A DNA stretch of 64,000 nt. Source: Amorphophallus konjac. Taxonomy: Eukaryota; Streptophyta; Magnoliopsida; Alismatales; Araceae. Shown piece after piece: positions 47,004 through 58,691 of this stretch (position 1 is the stretch's first letter; each line of letters begins with the position of its first letter). The position numbers were made by a program, and so were the translations under genes. The notes beneath the pieces are model-generated. The model did no database searches. It saw nothing but the letters and a program-made list of their open reading frames with translations, and was not told where the DNA came from. The stretch is taken from assembly GCA_022559845.1 (NCBI GenBank), contig CM040118.1, forward strand, positions 240,111,224-240,175,223. Reading direction: 5' to 3'.

Positions 47004-48707
47004 ATGTTTTTGCGTTCTGGGAAAACTGTGAGCATGGCTCACGAGTCTTTTGAGGAGAACCACCCTAGTCGTGGTTTGTCAGCCGACCCGCGAGTCTATG
47101 CTATGGACTCGGGTCCCTCTCATGAGCCCTCGCATGAGGTGCAGGTTATTGCCGGGGACACATCCCCACCACAGGATATCTCTTCCTTACTGGGCGTCCT
47201 CGCCAACACGGAGCTTACCTCTGAACAGCTCCGGGCCTTCCAGGCCATTCTGAAGGGGAAATCTGTTTCCCCCACGCCCCAGGAATCAACTCCGGCCATC
47301 GCACCTCTCCAAGAGTCCGTGCAGGCCATTCCATCTCCTTCATTGGCGCAAGCCATCCAGTCTCCCTCGCTTCAAGGACAAGCGAGCCAACAACCACCCT
47401 CATTCCAGTTCCCGTCACAATCTCAAACTCCCGTTGTTCCCCACATACCGCTTCAGCCGGGGCCGACTGTCGGCGGTCCGACAGCTCCCTCTCATTCGGG
47501 GTTCCCCCCTCAAGTCTCCGGGAGACAGTTTCTCCCCCAGTGGCAAGTGCCACCTTCACCTCCAGAGGAGCTCGCCCAATCGCTCCTCAATAGGTTCAAT
47601 CGCATGGACGAGCAGTTTCAAAATCTGAGAAGGATGGTGGACGTGAAAGCCACCCCGGAGGTTGCTTTGCCAATCCTTCCCGTCATTCATCTTCCTCCCT
47701 CCGAAATGCCCACGTACCGCAGATACAATGGTACCGGCAACCCCTTCATTCACCTCAAGGATTTCATGTATGAGTCCTCCTATTGGCAAAACGATCAGAG
47801 GTCCCTGGCATACCTCTTTCGGAGATCATTGGATGGTCCCGCGCTTGAGTGGTTCTATTCCTTGGAGCCCCGCGAGGCCGAGAATTTTGAAATAGTCCAG
47901 AGAAGGTTCTTGCAGAAATATAGGGATAGGGTCGGTCCCTCACTCTCCATTACCGACCTAGTGGCCGAAAAGATGAAGCCCGACGAAGATTTTGTCCGCT
48001 ATGCTGATAGATGGAGGTCTCTGGCGGAAAGAATAAGGGATACCCTCTCCGAGCCCGAACAAGTGAAGATGATTGTGTCTAATGCAACCCCACAGTTCAG
48101 ACACGTCCTGGCCATGAATAAACTTACTACAATGGAGGAACTCTATGAAAGGGCCCGGTACATCCAAACCCAGTTAAAAGACTCCCCCATTATGAACATG
48201 TTTGAGTCACCGAAGCCCAAAGTGGTCAGAAAGACAGGCGCTGGTGTCCCGGGCGGAGCCACAGAAGGGGTCGTGACAAATGAGCAAGTGGGTGCGGTCA
48301 ACAATGCCAACTATGCAGTCAACCCAAGGCCTCCACAAATGCCCCGACTTCCCCTCCAACCAGGTCCTTTCCCTCTTCGTCCTCCACCCCAAAATAATCC
48401 ACCCCAGGATAATATGCCTCCATTACGTCAACCCCAGCAACAACAACCACAACCTCAGCAACAACAACCACCGCTTCAGTACAACCAAGTTCCACCCCCG
48501 GGGAACTATGGTCCCCAACAGCAACAAAGGAGGCCGGTCGGTCCCAAGAGAGCCTACTATCCACCATTGCCAGAAACCTTAGCAGACATTTTTAATGCCC
48601 TCATGGCATCAAACCAACTCGCCCTACCCAGAGAAAGGCCCGTGTGGCCCCCAATGTTGATACCTCCAAATACTGCGTCTACCACAGGCAGCCAGGACAC
48701 ACAGTAG
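47004..48707 (+). pseudogene. E5 Gag
   Basis: The ATG at 47004 opens a 567-codon frame: a Pro/Gln/Ser-rich N-terminal part (residues 1-230), a Retrotrans_gag-type core (about 240-395; YNGTGNPFIHLKDFMY, ALEWFYSL, FLQKYRD), then a Pro/Gln-rich tail. The expected zinc knuckle is not in this frame: it continues in the next ORF (from 48653). The frames overlap at 48596-48707 and differ by -1. Homology moves from one frame to the other near 48650, so a one-base loss there is the simplest reading. Programmed frameshifting is less likely, as no canonical slippery heptamer is visible. Confidence 0.8.
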
Positions 48708-51187
48708 ATTACTGCTTCCATTTCAAAGATTACATCCACGATATGAATGATGAACATCAAATAGATTGGGATGAAATGAGACGATACGTCGCCGCTCTCA
48801 AGGCTAGGAGACCTCCTCATAGGCCACAGCAGCAGTTACAACAGCAGCAGCAGCAGCAACCACAACAACAACAACAGCCTCAGCAGGCCCCACAACAACA
48901 GCCCAACATGGGCATAATCCAGAATCCATTACCGGAGCACCAACAGCCCAATCATCAGGTTAACCCCATCTCCTCCTTCCCGGAAGTCGGGAGAGAGCAG
49001 GTGTGGCACCAGGAAAGTACCTCCATTCTTTCTACCGCCAATCCTATCATCACGCAACACCCTTACCTTGCCCGGGTAGCACCTCTCTCTCATCAACCCG
49101 CGTCAGTATCACCTTCACCATTTCCACTACCATTACGCCCTCTCATCCGTACCCCGATCCCCTATCAACCGACACTCTCCACTACGCCTTCACACCCTCT
49201 CATCTTCTCTCACTCTCCCACTTTACCATCCACCTCTACCACATTTACCCCTACGCCTTCTAAACCCCTTATCATCCGTCAACCATACATAACCCCGTCT
49301 TTCTCCACCATATCACCACTAATGCCTTCAAAACCACTCATTACCCATCACCCACCTCAAAATCATTGCCCGCTTCAAGCCCTACCCACTTCTACTTCGT
49401 CTCCACCTCCACCTTCCAGACCCCTTATCCTTCATAATCCGCGCGATATCCCCTCTACCTCCACCATGCCTCCACCTAACAAACCCCTCATCAGAATCCC
49501 TGCTCCCGTCATCACCCCTGCTTCATCAACCATTCCTCCACCACTACCCCTCAAATCCCTGTTAAAACCCACTGCTACCCCCACAGAGGTACAAAAGCCG
49601 CAGGCAATGGTGCTCCGGAGTGGAAGGATTTTCCACAGGGTTTTCCCCCACAACAGTCAGAATCCTGAGCAATCTCAGCCAGAGAAGGATGATGGAGAAC
49701 AACCAGAAAGAGCTATCCCTGGAACACAGTATGATCTATTGAAACACTTGGACAAGACGCCTGCTCGGATCTCCATCCTGGAGCTACTTCAAAGATCCAC
49801 ATCCCACCAGGCAGCCTTAATGGAGTACCTTCAAAGGGTCATGGTGAATGAGGACCTCCCTGTAGAAAAGATCTCTACCGTCCTGACCCCGACGGACACA
49901 CAACCGGCCATCATGTTCCACAACTACGAGCTCGCTCCCAAGGAAGCTCGAAAATATGCACTGTGCATTTCAATAAAAATTAATGGGGTATCCATAAACC
50001 CGTGTCTTGTGGACACGGGTGCATCCATAAATGTGATCTCCATGAGCACTCTTCAGTTGTGTGGGGTCGACGAGGAACAAATAAGACCTTCCTCGATCAC
50101 GGTCACGGCTTATGACAATAGCAAAAGGCCGCCGCAGGGGATGATTATTCTGAAGGCAGAACTAGGCCCCATGTCAATTCCCACAGAATTCCATGTCCTC
50201 GACATGGATCCCACATTCAAGGCTATACTGGGTCGCCCTTACATCGAAGCCATGGACGTTGTGCCTTCCACCAACCATCAGTGCCTGAAGTTTCCTTACA
50301 ATGGGAGGATTATTAAAGTGGTCAGTACACATGTCCTTCACACAGTGGATGCTATCAACACCTCTCTGCCTTCTGTTTGGCCGTCTCATCGGCCCATATT
50401 GTCACTACTGGACGTACGTGATTCATCTCACGTTCCACTAGCACCAAAGGAGCCGGTCAGGACAACCGCAACATCATATCTCCCTTTTCACTCCAAAGGG
50501 TGGGAGATTATGAGGAACATCGGCTACCAACAGGGTAAAGGTCTGGGCGCACAGTTACAGGGTAGGTTCAAACCGCCAAAGGAAATTAGGCCGAACCGCA
50601 GGTTTGGCCTAGGCTTCAAAGGACCGTTCAAGGCGGATTGGAAGCCCCTCACATGGACTCTATCAAACCACTTCAACAGAGGGCCCGTTGTTCAGATGGG
50701 AGATTACCCACGAGAAGCATATGGGAGATCACATGCTGTATATTTGGCTGAAAAATGTCCGAGGATCACCAAAAGAGGCAAGATCAAAGATCCGGAATGC
50801 GAGTGGAACAAATGGTTCGACATACGGGACATTTCCGTTGCACTGGAAAGGATGTTCTCGTCTCCGCAGCTTGAAGGACCACCATTGATCTCCGGAATAC
50901 CAGAGAATATTACCACTCTTGCCAAGGTTCCAAACTATCCTCGTCCTCGCCAGAAGGACCCTGTCATCGACGGATCTTCATCCGTCCTCAACATTGCCGT
51001 CGACGGCTCATTAGCCGCCATCTTCTCCATCCACTCGTCTCAGCCTTTGCTGATATCTTCTTCCTGGGCCAGACAATTGTCTGATGATCTTCCCAGATCC
51101 CCTTCTCTGCTTACATACCTACGCGGGCTTCTCAACCCGCGCCAGGTCTTCAACCATGATCTGCTCTATGAGCCTCACAATCTCTAG
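48596..51187 (+). pseudogene. E5 Gag zinc knuckle, protease and G-patch region
   Basis: The frame is open from 48596; family homology starts at about 48653 with the knuckle CVYHRQPGHTVDYC (C-X2-H-X4-H-X4-C, the usual Tat variant). A Gln run and about 240 Pro/Ser/Thr-rich residues follow, then the aspartic protease (CLVDTGASINVISM, near 50000-50045; LGRPYI near 50230). A G-patch-like segment (GWEIMRNIGYQQGKGLG, about 50499-50640) follows the protease. The frame ends at 51187, before RT; RT starts in another frame. Whether that break is native or decay is unclear. Confidence 0.8.
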
Positions 51188-51576
51188 CCATAACCACTTT
51201 TCTCTCTCCTCCAATCTCTTTTCACTGGTTTGTCATTAAAAATGAAAACGAAAAAAAAAACGTCAATTTTCAAACTCCCCAACAACACATCTTCGTTGAG
51301 GAAACCTCCTACATCTCCCACGGGTGCGTACCGCCCTGCGGACCACCCGTCCAAGGTCCGATGAGCGACCTTTTCTACCCCTCCTCTGAGGGGTCTTCTC
51401 CTGTACATTCTACACCATCCTCTTCGTCTTCCTCTTCTTCTGTAAATATTGTCAGTCAATCTAGGAATGATAGGTCAAGGGTAGTACCTAGGAAGAAATC
51501 CAAGGGTAGGTAGATCCCTCGTCGATTCCTTCTGGATTTAGCCGCCAGGTGTCAAGCCCTTCTTGCCATCCCCCAG
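51188..51576 (+). other. Spacer and start of E5 pol frame
   Basis: After the protease ORF there is a C+T-rich stretch and an A10 run (51252-51261). The pol frame appears to begin at an ATG at 51361 with a Ser-rich segment, and is broken by TAG at 51511. From there it runs on into the ORF that contains RT. This could be a separate start for pol or a decayed junction. Confidence 0.45.
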
Positions 51577-52880
51577 TTGTTAGAAAATCCCATCCGGCTA
51601 CCGGAAATAGAATGTGAGGGCGACTGTGCATTTGATGAAGGGTATGGAGTCTACGAGATCACGGATGAAGAATGCCCCACTGACGATGAGGGTGAAGAAT
51701 ATGAGGATGCGGCGGGCGCATATGCTAGTGGAATGAGGAGATTCGACGAGCCGTCAACCGCCGTAGAAGAATCCACCAAAGAAGTCAACTTGGGAACTGA
51801 GGAAGACCCTAGGATCATCCTCATAAGTGACAATCTACCACCCTCTGAAGAAGAGGCATTAATTGAGGTTCTCAAGGAATATAAGGACACGTTTGCATGG
51901 AGCTACGAGGATATGTCGGATCTAGATTCAACCTTGGTCGAACACCGTTTAACCCTAAAACCAGGGTCCGTCTCGGTAAAACAAAGGTTAAGGCGTTTCC
52001 ACCCTCAGATGGCTTTGAAAATGAAAGAAGAGGTCGATAAGCTCCACAAAGCCAGGTTCATTAGAGTCGTTCTTTATCCTCAATGGGTGGCGAACATTGT
52101 CCCGGTCATGAAGAAAGATGGGAAAGTCAGGATTTGCATCGACTTCCGGGACCTTAACCGCGCGTGTCCAAAGGATGATTTTCCCTTGCCTCACATTGAT
52201 GTGTTGATTGATAACACGGCAGGCTACGAAACCCTCTCATTCATGGATGGATTTTCAGGATACAATCAAATTCGTTTGGCAGAAGAGGATCAGGAAAAGA
52301 CGTCATTCACTACCCCTTGGGGAACATATTGTTACGTGGTCATGCCGTTCGGATTAAAGAATGCTGGAGCTACTTACCAAAGAGCTATGATGGCCATATT
52401 TCATGACATGATGCACATATATCTGGAAGTGTATGTGGATGACTTATTGGTGAAATCAAGGACCAGGATGGAACATCCAGAAGTTTTGGCTAAGGTCTTG
52501 CAGAGGTCAAGGGAGTTCCAATTGAAAATGAACCCGAAAAAGTGTGTGTTTGGTGTGTCATCGGGTAAATTGCTGGGGTTCATTGTGAGTAAAAGAGGGA
52601 TCGAGATAGATCCCGACAAAGCTAAGGCCATCAGGGATATGCCGCCTCCCAAGAATTTGAGGGAAGTCTGAGGTTTAATCGGGAGGTTTCAGTTTATTCG
52701 TCGGTTTGTGTCCCAACATTCACAAAGGTGTAGACCTCTCTACGAGTTGACCAAGCCAGGAGTAGAATTCCACTGGAATTCTAAATGTCAGAAAGCTTTT
52801 GAAGGGTTGAAGAATATCTGGCTAGTCCACCCGTTCTCATTCCACCCAAACCAGAAAAACCTCTGATCCTTTACGTCTCA
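51577..52880 (+). pseudogene. E5 reverse transcriptase
   Basis: An acidic N-terminal segment is followed by RT: HKARFIRVVLYPQWVANIV, KDGKVRICIDFRDLNRACPK, FMDGFSGYNQI, VVMPFGLKNAGATYQRAM and the YVDD active site (52432-52443). TGA at 52669 interrupts the RT connection region (GFIVSKRGIEIDPDKAKAI just before it). The frame then shifts by one base near 52811, after which the RNase H sequence continues in another frame. All RT catalytic motifs visible are intact. Confidence 0.85.
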
Positions 52881-53780
52881 GTCTTGGATGACTCCGTGGG
52901 AGCCGTCCTCGCACAAGCTGATGAAGAAGGCAAGGAACGGGCAACCTATTACTTGTCCAAACTTCTCAATCCCTGTGAGCAGAAGTACACCGTCATGGAG
53001 AAAACATGTGCTGCCCTCGTTTGGGTAGTGCAGAAATTGAAGCACTACTTCTTGGCTCATGAGGTCCACTTGATTGCTCGAATGAATCCTATCAAATTCC
53101 TTCTGGAGAAATCCGTCCTTACGGATAGGCTAGCACGCTGGCAAAGTTTTCTCTCTCAGTTCGACATCACCTACATCCAGCAAAAGGTGATTAAAGGCTA
53201 TGCCATAGCCGAGCATCTCGCTCACCATCCTCTTCCCAAGTTCGATCCCGTCCAATCAGAGTTTCCAGATGAGGAACTAATGTCCATCAACCAATCAGAT
53301 GAGCCAATGTGGACGCTATATTTTGATGGAGCTCTGAATTCTCAAGGGAGAGGAATCGGCGTCGCCCTCCTGTCGCCTGAAGGCCTCACATTCCCATTGG
53401 CATACCAGCTCAAATTTCCAGTTACCAACAATATAGCTGAATATGAAGCTCTTCTAGCTGGCCTAGAACTCGCTCATTCTTTTCGTATCACTGAGTTGCG
53501 AGTCGTAGGTGATAGTCAACTCATCCTTCGCCAGGTGCTCACTAAATATCGCACTCGCGATCCCAAACTCAAGCCATACCAAGAACTCACTGCTGCCTTT
53601 GCCAAACTGTTCACCAAACTGATCTTTGTTCATGTCCCTCGTCATCAGAATATTCTCGCCGATGCCCTCGCCTCGTTGGCATCATCCATAAGGTTCCCTC
53701 TAGGAAGATGGTTTGAGTCCATTTCCATCTACAAACTTCACGCCCCTGCAATCGATGATGCTTCCTACGTAAATATCAAA
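52812..53780 (+). pseudogene. E5 RNase H and second (archaeal-type) RNase H
   Basis: First a degenerate gypsy RNase H (SVLDDSVGAVLAQADEEGKE, YYLSKLLNPCEQKYT), then a second RNase H with WTLYFDGALNSQGRGIGVAL, NNIAEYEALLAGLELA, VVGDSQLILRQV and HVPRHQNILADALASLAS (about 53310-53680). The second domain keeps the acidic residues expected (FDGA, AEYEAL, GDSQ, ADAL). Possession of both is diagnostic for Tat/Ogre. The frame is lost near 53780-53790 by a single-base change in length. Confidence 0.85.
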
Positions 53781-53789
53781 GACAGGATA

Positions 53790-55138
53790 GCAAGAAGATC
53801 CTGCAGGAAGATATCCTTGAGAAGAGGGAAATCATGTTGGCAGAGGCCGAAGAAGAACTGGCTGATGAAGAGAAACCATGGTTCTATGAAATCGTCAAAT
53901 ACTGCCAAGATCAGTCTTATCCTGAAGGGGCCACCACAGAGGACAAGAAAGCCATAAGAAGGGTGGCTCAGAAATATACTTTGGTTGGAGGTCTACTCTA
54001 TAGGAGGAGCCTTACTGGTATTCTGTTAAGATGTCTTGGTGACGATGAGGTTTGGAAATGTGTAGAGGAGACGCACTCGGGTGTGTGCGGTGGCCACGTG
54101 AATAGTCAGATGCTCGCCAAGAAGATCATTCGGCAAGGCTTTTACTGGCCCACTATGGAAGAGGATTGTGCTGTCTATGTCCGTAGGTGTGTCAAGTGTC
54201 AACTTCACGCCGATAAAATCCATTCACCATCTTCCTCACTTCATCCAATATCCTCCCCGTGGCCTTTCTCCATGTGGGCATTCGACATCATTGGTCCCCT
54301 AGGTGATCCCAATTCCCTCACCAAGCAGAAATCTTTCATCCTTACTGCGATGGAATACTTCACCAAATGGGCCGAAGCCGAAGCTTACGCGGAAATCAAG
54401 GCGTCAACAGTCTGCAAGTTCATCATGAAGAACATCCTCGCCAGATTTGGCGTCCCAAGCACAATCGTCACCGGCAATGGGCCACAGTTCATTTCTCAGG
54501 ACCTACAGGACCTCTGCTAAAGGTACGCAATTGCATTGCATCATTCATCGCCTTATTACCCACAAGGTAATAGCCAAGCGGAGGCCACCAATAAAATATT
54601 GCTCAAAATCATCAAAAAAACCTGCGAGTCTAGTAAGTTTTCAGACTGGCCAGAAAAACTTATCGAAGCCCTATGGGCCTATCGCACTTCAATCCGTACC
54701 CCCACCAGGCAGACTCCATTTGCCCTTACTTATGGTATGGAAGCGGTAGTCCCGTACGAGACTCTGATCCCTTCTCACAGGGTACAATTGGACGAGGAAT
54801 TTTCCCTCGACGATCGTCGTAATTCACTCCTCGCCCAGTTGGAACTCTTGGATGAGAAGCGGTTAGCCGCTGCCGAACACGCGCGTGTGTATCAAAATAG
54901 ACTCGCTCGCTTTTACCAAAAGAAAGTCGTTGAGAGAAAATTCAAAGTCGGTGAGATGGTCGTAAAAAGAATTTTTGTCAAACCTGGAGGGCCGCGTTCT
55001 AAGCTCCAACCCAATTGGGAAGGACCATTTGTAATTCAAGCCGTGTACCCTGGCAACGCCTACAGGCTAATCAACGTCGAAGGAACCGAGTTATCCCACC
55101 CTTGGAATGGACTTTATCTTAAGAAATACTACCCTTAG
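53790..55138 (+). pseudogene. E5 integrase
   Basis: Linker LAEAEEELADEEKPWFYEI, then a zinc finger of HHCC type (ETHSGVCGGHV ... VRRCVKCQLHAD, near 54070-54210), then the catalytic core: first Asp in MWAFDIIGPL (near 54275), second expected in VTGNGPQF (near 54470) where the Asp is replaced by Gly (GGC), and Glu in YYPQGNSQAEATNKIL (near 54560). TAA at 54518 breaks the core. The C-terminal part (FKVGEMVVKRIF, WEGPFVIQAVYPGNAYRL) ends at TAG 55136-55138 without a chromodomain. Lost Asp plus nonsense codon mean no strand-transfer activity. Confidence 0.88.
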
Positions 55139-56239
55139 CACAATACAAAATAAAATGATGAAAAGATAAAAAAACAACAAAAACAAAGAAATATTGAAAA
55201 CCACTAAAAATATGGAAAATTCAAAATGCCAATGCCTGGCAGTCACCATGTAATTAAGTCCCTACATCTAACCTTCATGTAAGGATAGGGCCCATTAAGG
55301 CTTGGTAGGCACCGGGTCTTGGTTTGCAAGAACCGTGGAGATCCCTGTCCGGCCACGTCGGCCTATGCTCGCTCGAAGGAAGCTAACATGTGCTCACTTA
55401 TGTATTTTATTCAAAAAAAGTCGGTAGCATCACCTACGGTGGGGCCCCACCCAGAAGATCTCCGGAAGCTGTAATCTTTATTCTTTTCTCTTCGACCAAA
55501 TGAGACAGTCGGCGCCCTTAAAACGCCGAGCATGAGAAACCGAAACTCAAACCCCAAAGGCAAAAGTAGGATCCATTTTCTCGAGCACGAGAAGAGGGCA
55601 GTGTCCCCGCAGGCATACGAAAGGGAGCCCACAAATGTCAAATGACTGTATCTCCCTCACAAAAAGAAATACAAAATCAAAATCAAGAGCCTGGTCGTGA
55701 CCATGCCTGATGCGATAAATGGAACCCCTCAAAGGAAAAGTTTGAATCCACAAAAAGGGGGGGGGGGGTGTGGAATGTAAATGCTCTAGATTTGGTCCGA
55801 AGTTGTCCGAAAGGAAAGAGTTAATGGGCCCTTATTCGCTCGCCGGGTTAACGGCTTTGCCGGTCCTCTCAGGAGGATTATCCCCTACACTCTTCCTTCT
55901 CCCTCTAAAGATGAACGTTCGATGGAGTTTCTAAAGGGTGAAAATTGCCCAGGGTCTGCGACCTTATTTTAATATACACATTTGGTTGCCTACTTTGAAA
56001 AGCAAAAGCTATCGCTGCAAAGGAGTCTCCGTATTTCTGGCTGGTCAAGACCCATGTTTACCACCTTGATGTCTTCTTGTTTAACCTCGGGCTTAGGCCA
56101 ATGCAAGCGCGTCACCTATGGGTGCGACGGCGTCTGATTCCGGGTCAGCGTCGCGCGGTTGGTCATTGGGGTTCCAGGGTGTTCCATCATATACCATCTA
56201 GAGTTGTGAGGAAACAGACCCGGGTCGGGCAAATCTCTT
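55139..56239 (+). other. E5 3' region, first part
   Basis: After the integrase stop: an A-rich run, a sequence near 55240-55400, and a G13 run near 55757-55769. I see no credible ORF or LTR start. The run of G is not taken as the PPT because the sequence after it does not match the putative E5 5' LTR. The last five bases before E6 (CTCTT, 56235-56239) are its left TSD. Confidence 0.55.
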
Positions 56240-56346
56240 TGACGAGGTCATCAAGAGCTTATGAGTTGTATTTTGTGTATTGGCTTGGATTGGTGTGTAT
56301 TATGGGTTGTATTGGCTTGAAGTGTATGTAATTTCTAATTTATTTC

Positions 56347-56590
56347 ATTTGGGCCATCCTTGTAAGGCTTATATCAAGCCAATGGGCCATTTGTTATGTC
56401 AAGTCCAAGGCTAGGTTGCCATTAGTAGAGTCCATTAAGAGTGTTACTTCATAGTGGGTCATTAAGGCACTTAAGGCCCAAATTGGGTTCCACTCTCTCA
56501 TGGGCCATCTAAGTGGGAGTGGCCCAAGTCTAGCATGATCTAATGGGAGGCTCTTGGCCCATGAATGGCCTTGGCCCATGGAAGGGGGCG
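56347..56590 (+). promoter_or_regulatory. TGGGCC cluster in E6 U3
   Basis: About seven TGGGCC or GGCCCA motifs, e.g. near 56349, 56382, 56476, 56501, 56519, 56557 and 56572, upstream of the TATA box. TGGGCC/T is the plant site II core bound by TCP factors. The right LTR has the same cluster (about 60868-61098). Confidence 0.5.
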
Positions 56591-56780
56591 CAAGGTTCCT
56601 TGTCTTATTAGGCATGGTAGTTGTGGTTTAGGTGGTGTTTGAATAGATCTAGTCCAAGGTTGAATAAGTATGGTCAAATTAGATTAAACTAATGTATTAA
56701 ATGTGTGATTCACATTGTATCCCAGCCCTTCAATCCAAACCCCTAGATCCAAGGGTTGAGGTTGAGTTTGGTTGGCATCC

Positions 56781-56787
56781 TATATAA
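56781..56787 (+). promoter_or_regulatory. TATA box of E6 5' LTR
   Basis: TATATAA about 540 bases into the LTR, followed by ATTAATGAAGAGAAAAT. The right LTR has it at 61299-61305 and element A at 699-705. Confidence 0.65.
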
Positions 56788-58405
56788 GGTTGTATTTTTC
56801 ATATTGAAGCAATTAATGAAGAGAAAATAGGCATTTGCCCCAAGTGAGATTTGCACCCCTCCCCTCTCTCTACCTGGTTCCTCCACCTCCAGCCCCCTTT
56901 CTAGAGGTAATCTCTTCCCCCTTGATCCCCTCCAGCATCTGAAGCAACTCCGGTGATCGCCGCCACCATCGTCTCGCCGCCGACGCGTCGTCGCCAACGG
57001 TTTTGGTGTTCTGTCCACTCAGGACAGACCCTTCTTCTCCGAATTCCTGCTATCACTCCCTTCGTCTTCTGAAGCTCAAAATTTCAGGGTTGGTTCCCCT
57101 CTAGAACTCTTATCCCCACAAAAAAAATCACGTCAAAATTCATCCTTTAGCTATTTTTTGATTTTCGTCCAAGTCCAAGTTCCAGATCTATCCTGGTTCT
57201 ATTTACTGTTCACCAGCTCTGAGTTTACCCCATTCGAACCATTTTTTGATTTTTTTTGGGTCGCCCAAATTTAATGGGATCTCCGTCCACATCCCTCTAC
57301 CACCAGGAATTTTATTAATTTTTGGTTCACCCTCCAAGTATTTTGCAAATTTCATCCAAGTTCCCAAGAACAGTCTGCCCACAGTTTCCCAGATCCGACC
57401 TAGGTCTAGAAAAAAAATCCCAGAAAATCCATTTCGTCTTTAATAAGAAAACCAAAAATATACCCGGATTTCTCTCTCAGAGTCCTTCAACTTTTCTGAA
57501 GACATTATTTCAAGATTCGGAGGTCTTCTCCCCGGTCAACGTCGATCTTCAGAGAAGTCAGAACCTGCCCCTGCAGTTCTGGCCAGATTCCAGCAAGCTT
57601 GTAAAATGCATGATCAGAAATACAGATCTGATTATTTTTTTTAAAGACCCCTACATCGAGGTATTCTGAGTCAGCTTTCCAACGGCGCTAACCTCGTCGC
57701 ATTCTGACGACGGGGCTGATCGCAGCAGCAGTTTTCTCCGAGTCGCGCGCCTGCAAACAGAATTTTCAGATTCGTGGCCGAGTTCCCGCGAGCGTCGTCC
57801 GAGGGCCGCCCGGCGTCCGGCGGTCGTTCCAGCAGCTCGCCATCCCAGGGGAACGCTTTCCAGGTGTCTCCACAGCAGAGGACTCATCAGGCCCCACACG
57901 ACCCCTCCGGTCAACACGTGGGCCCCCACTAGCACGAGTACGCGTGAAGCCGAAGCATTGCCCGAAACCGCCCGTCAACCTGAACTTGGTCCTCCCGGGC
58001 CCACTTGTGTCGCCCTTTACCTCCCTGCGTGGAGTGGGCTTATTTGTACTGCTGTAAACACAATGTACTAAGTTCCCGGGAGTACAAGCTTCGGCCAGGT
58101 GCCATCTTCGTCACACCGAGAGCGTGGAGGTATCGCCTTCACCCTTACATTTGGCATTAGCTTAATTCTTTATATGCTTTATATGCCGCTGCTAGAGAGC
58201 ATGTGTAGGGATACCTAGCTCGCCTTCAATTTATAATATCACTGCTGCGAGAGAGAGCGAAGCCGTCCCGTGACCCGATCCGGGCGTAAAAGAGAGCCGA
58301 CCACCCTAGCTCATTGCCGGTTTCTCAACCGCGCACATCCGACGCTTCCCTCGTTAAGGGACGATCGCGAGCTTGTCGTGTCCGTGGTCCCATCCTGCAT
58401 CAATT

Positions 58406-58417
58406 TGGTATCAGAGC
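58406..58417 (+). other. Primer-binding site of E6 (tRNA-iMet)
   Basis: TGGTATCAGAGC, three bases after the 5' LTR end, complementary to initiator-Met tRNA and the same as in E3 and E4. Confidence 0.9.
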
Positions 58418-58691
58418 GAGGTTGAGTCTAGGGTGTCAAAAAAGAAAAAAAAAGAGTGTCATTTAAGTCACTGTCTAAGTCACTCTAGGTTGCATTTGCA
58501 TACCATTAGTCGGTATATAAAAAGGTGTTGTCCGGCCGTTAGGTTACGCCTATAGGAAAGGCCGCACACTTGTGCGAGTGACCTTCGGGTTGATTATCTC
58601 CGCCGCGTACCGGGTTTTGGTTAAGTCTAGGCGCATCATTTTGCATTAGTGTGTTTTGCTTTAGTCGGTGTCTTCTAGTCGGTGTGTTTGC

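Larger units (their letters stand above)
56240..58402 (+). repeat. 5' LTR of E6
   Basis: TGACGAGGTCATC ... CCTGCATCA. U3 holds many TGGGCC/GGCCCA motifs (56347-56590), followed by the TATA box at 56781 and a long leader. The ORFs on the minus strand (56743-57018, 57651-57935 and 57766-57978) recur in the other LTR because the LTRs are identical there; they are not supported as genes. Confidence 0.93.

Noticed and set aside
48640..48660. Programmed -1 frameshift site in E5 gag
   Set aside because: No canonical X XXY YYZ heptamer; a one-base loss explains the frame change, and other single-base breaks occur in the same element.
55757..55769. G run as PPT of E5 with an LTR starting TGTGGAATG
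   Set aside because: The sequence after it does not match the putative 5' LTR start TGTAGACACG, and E5 sequence continues after E6 without an LTR pattern.
57651..57978. Minus-strand ORFs in E6 LTR (also 62169-62496)
   Set aside because: GC-rich leader sequence; conserved only as LTR duplicates.
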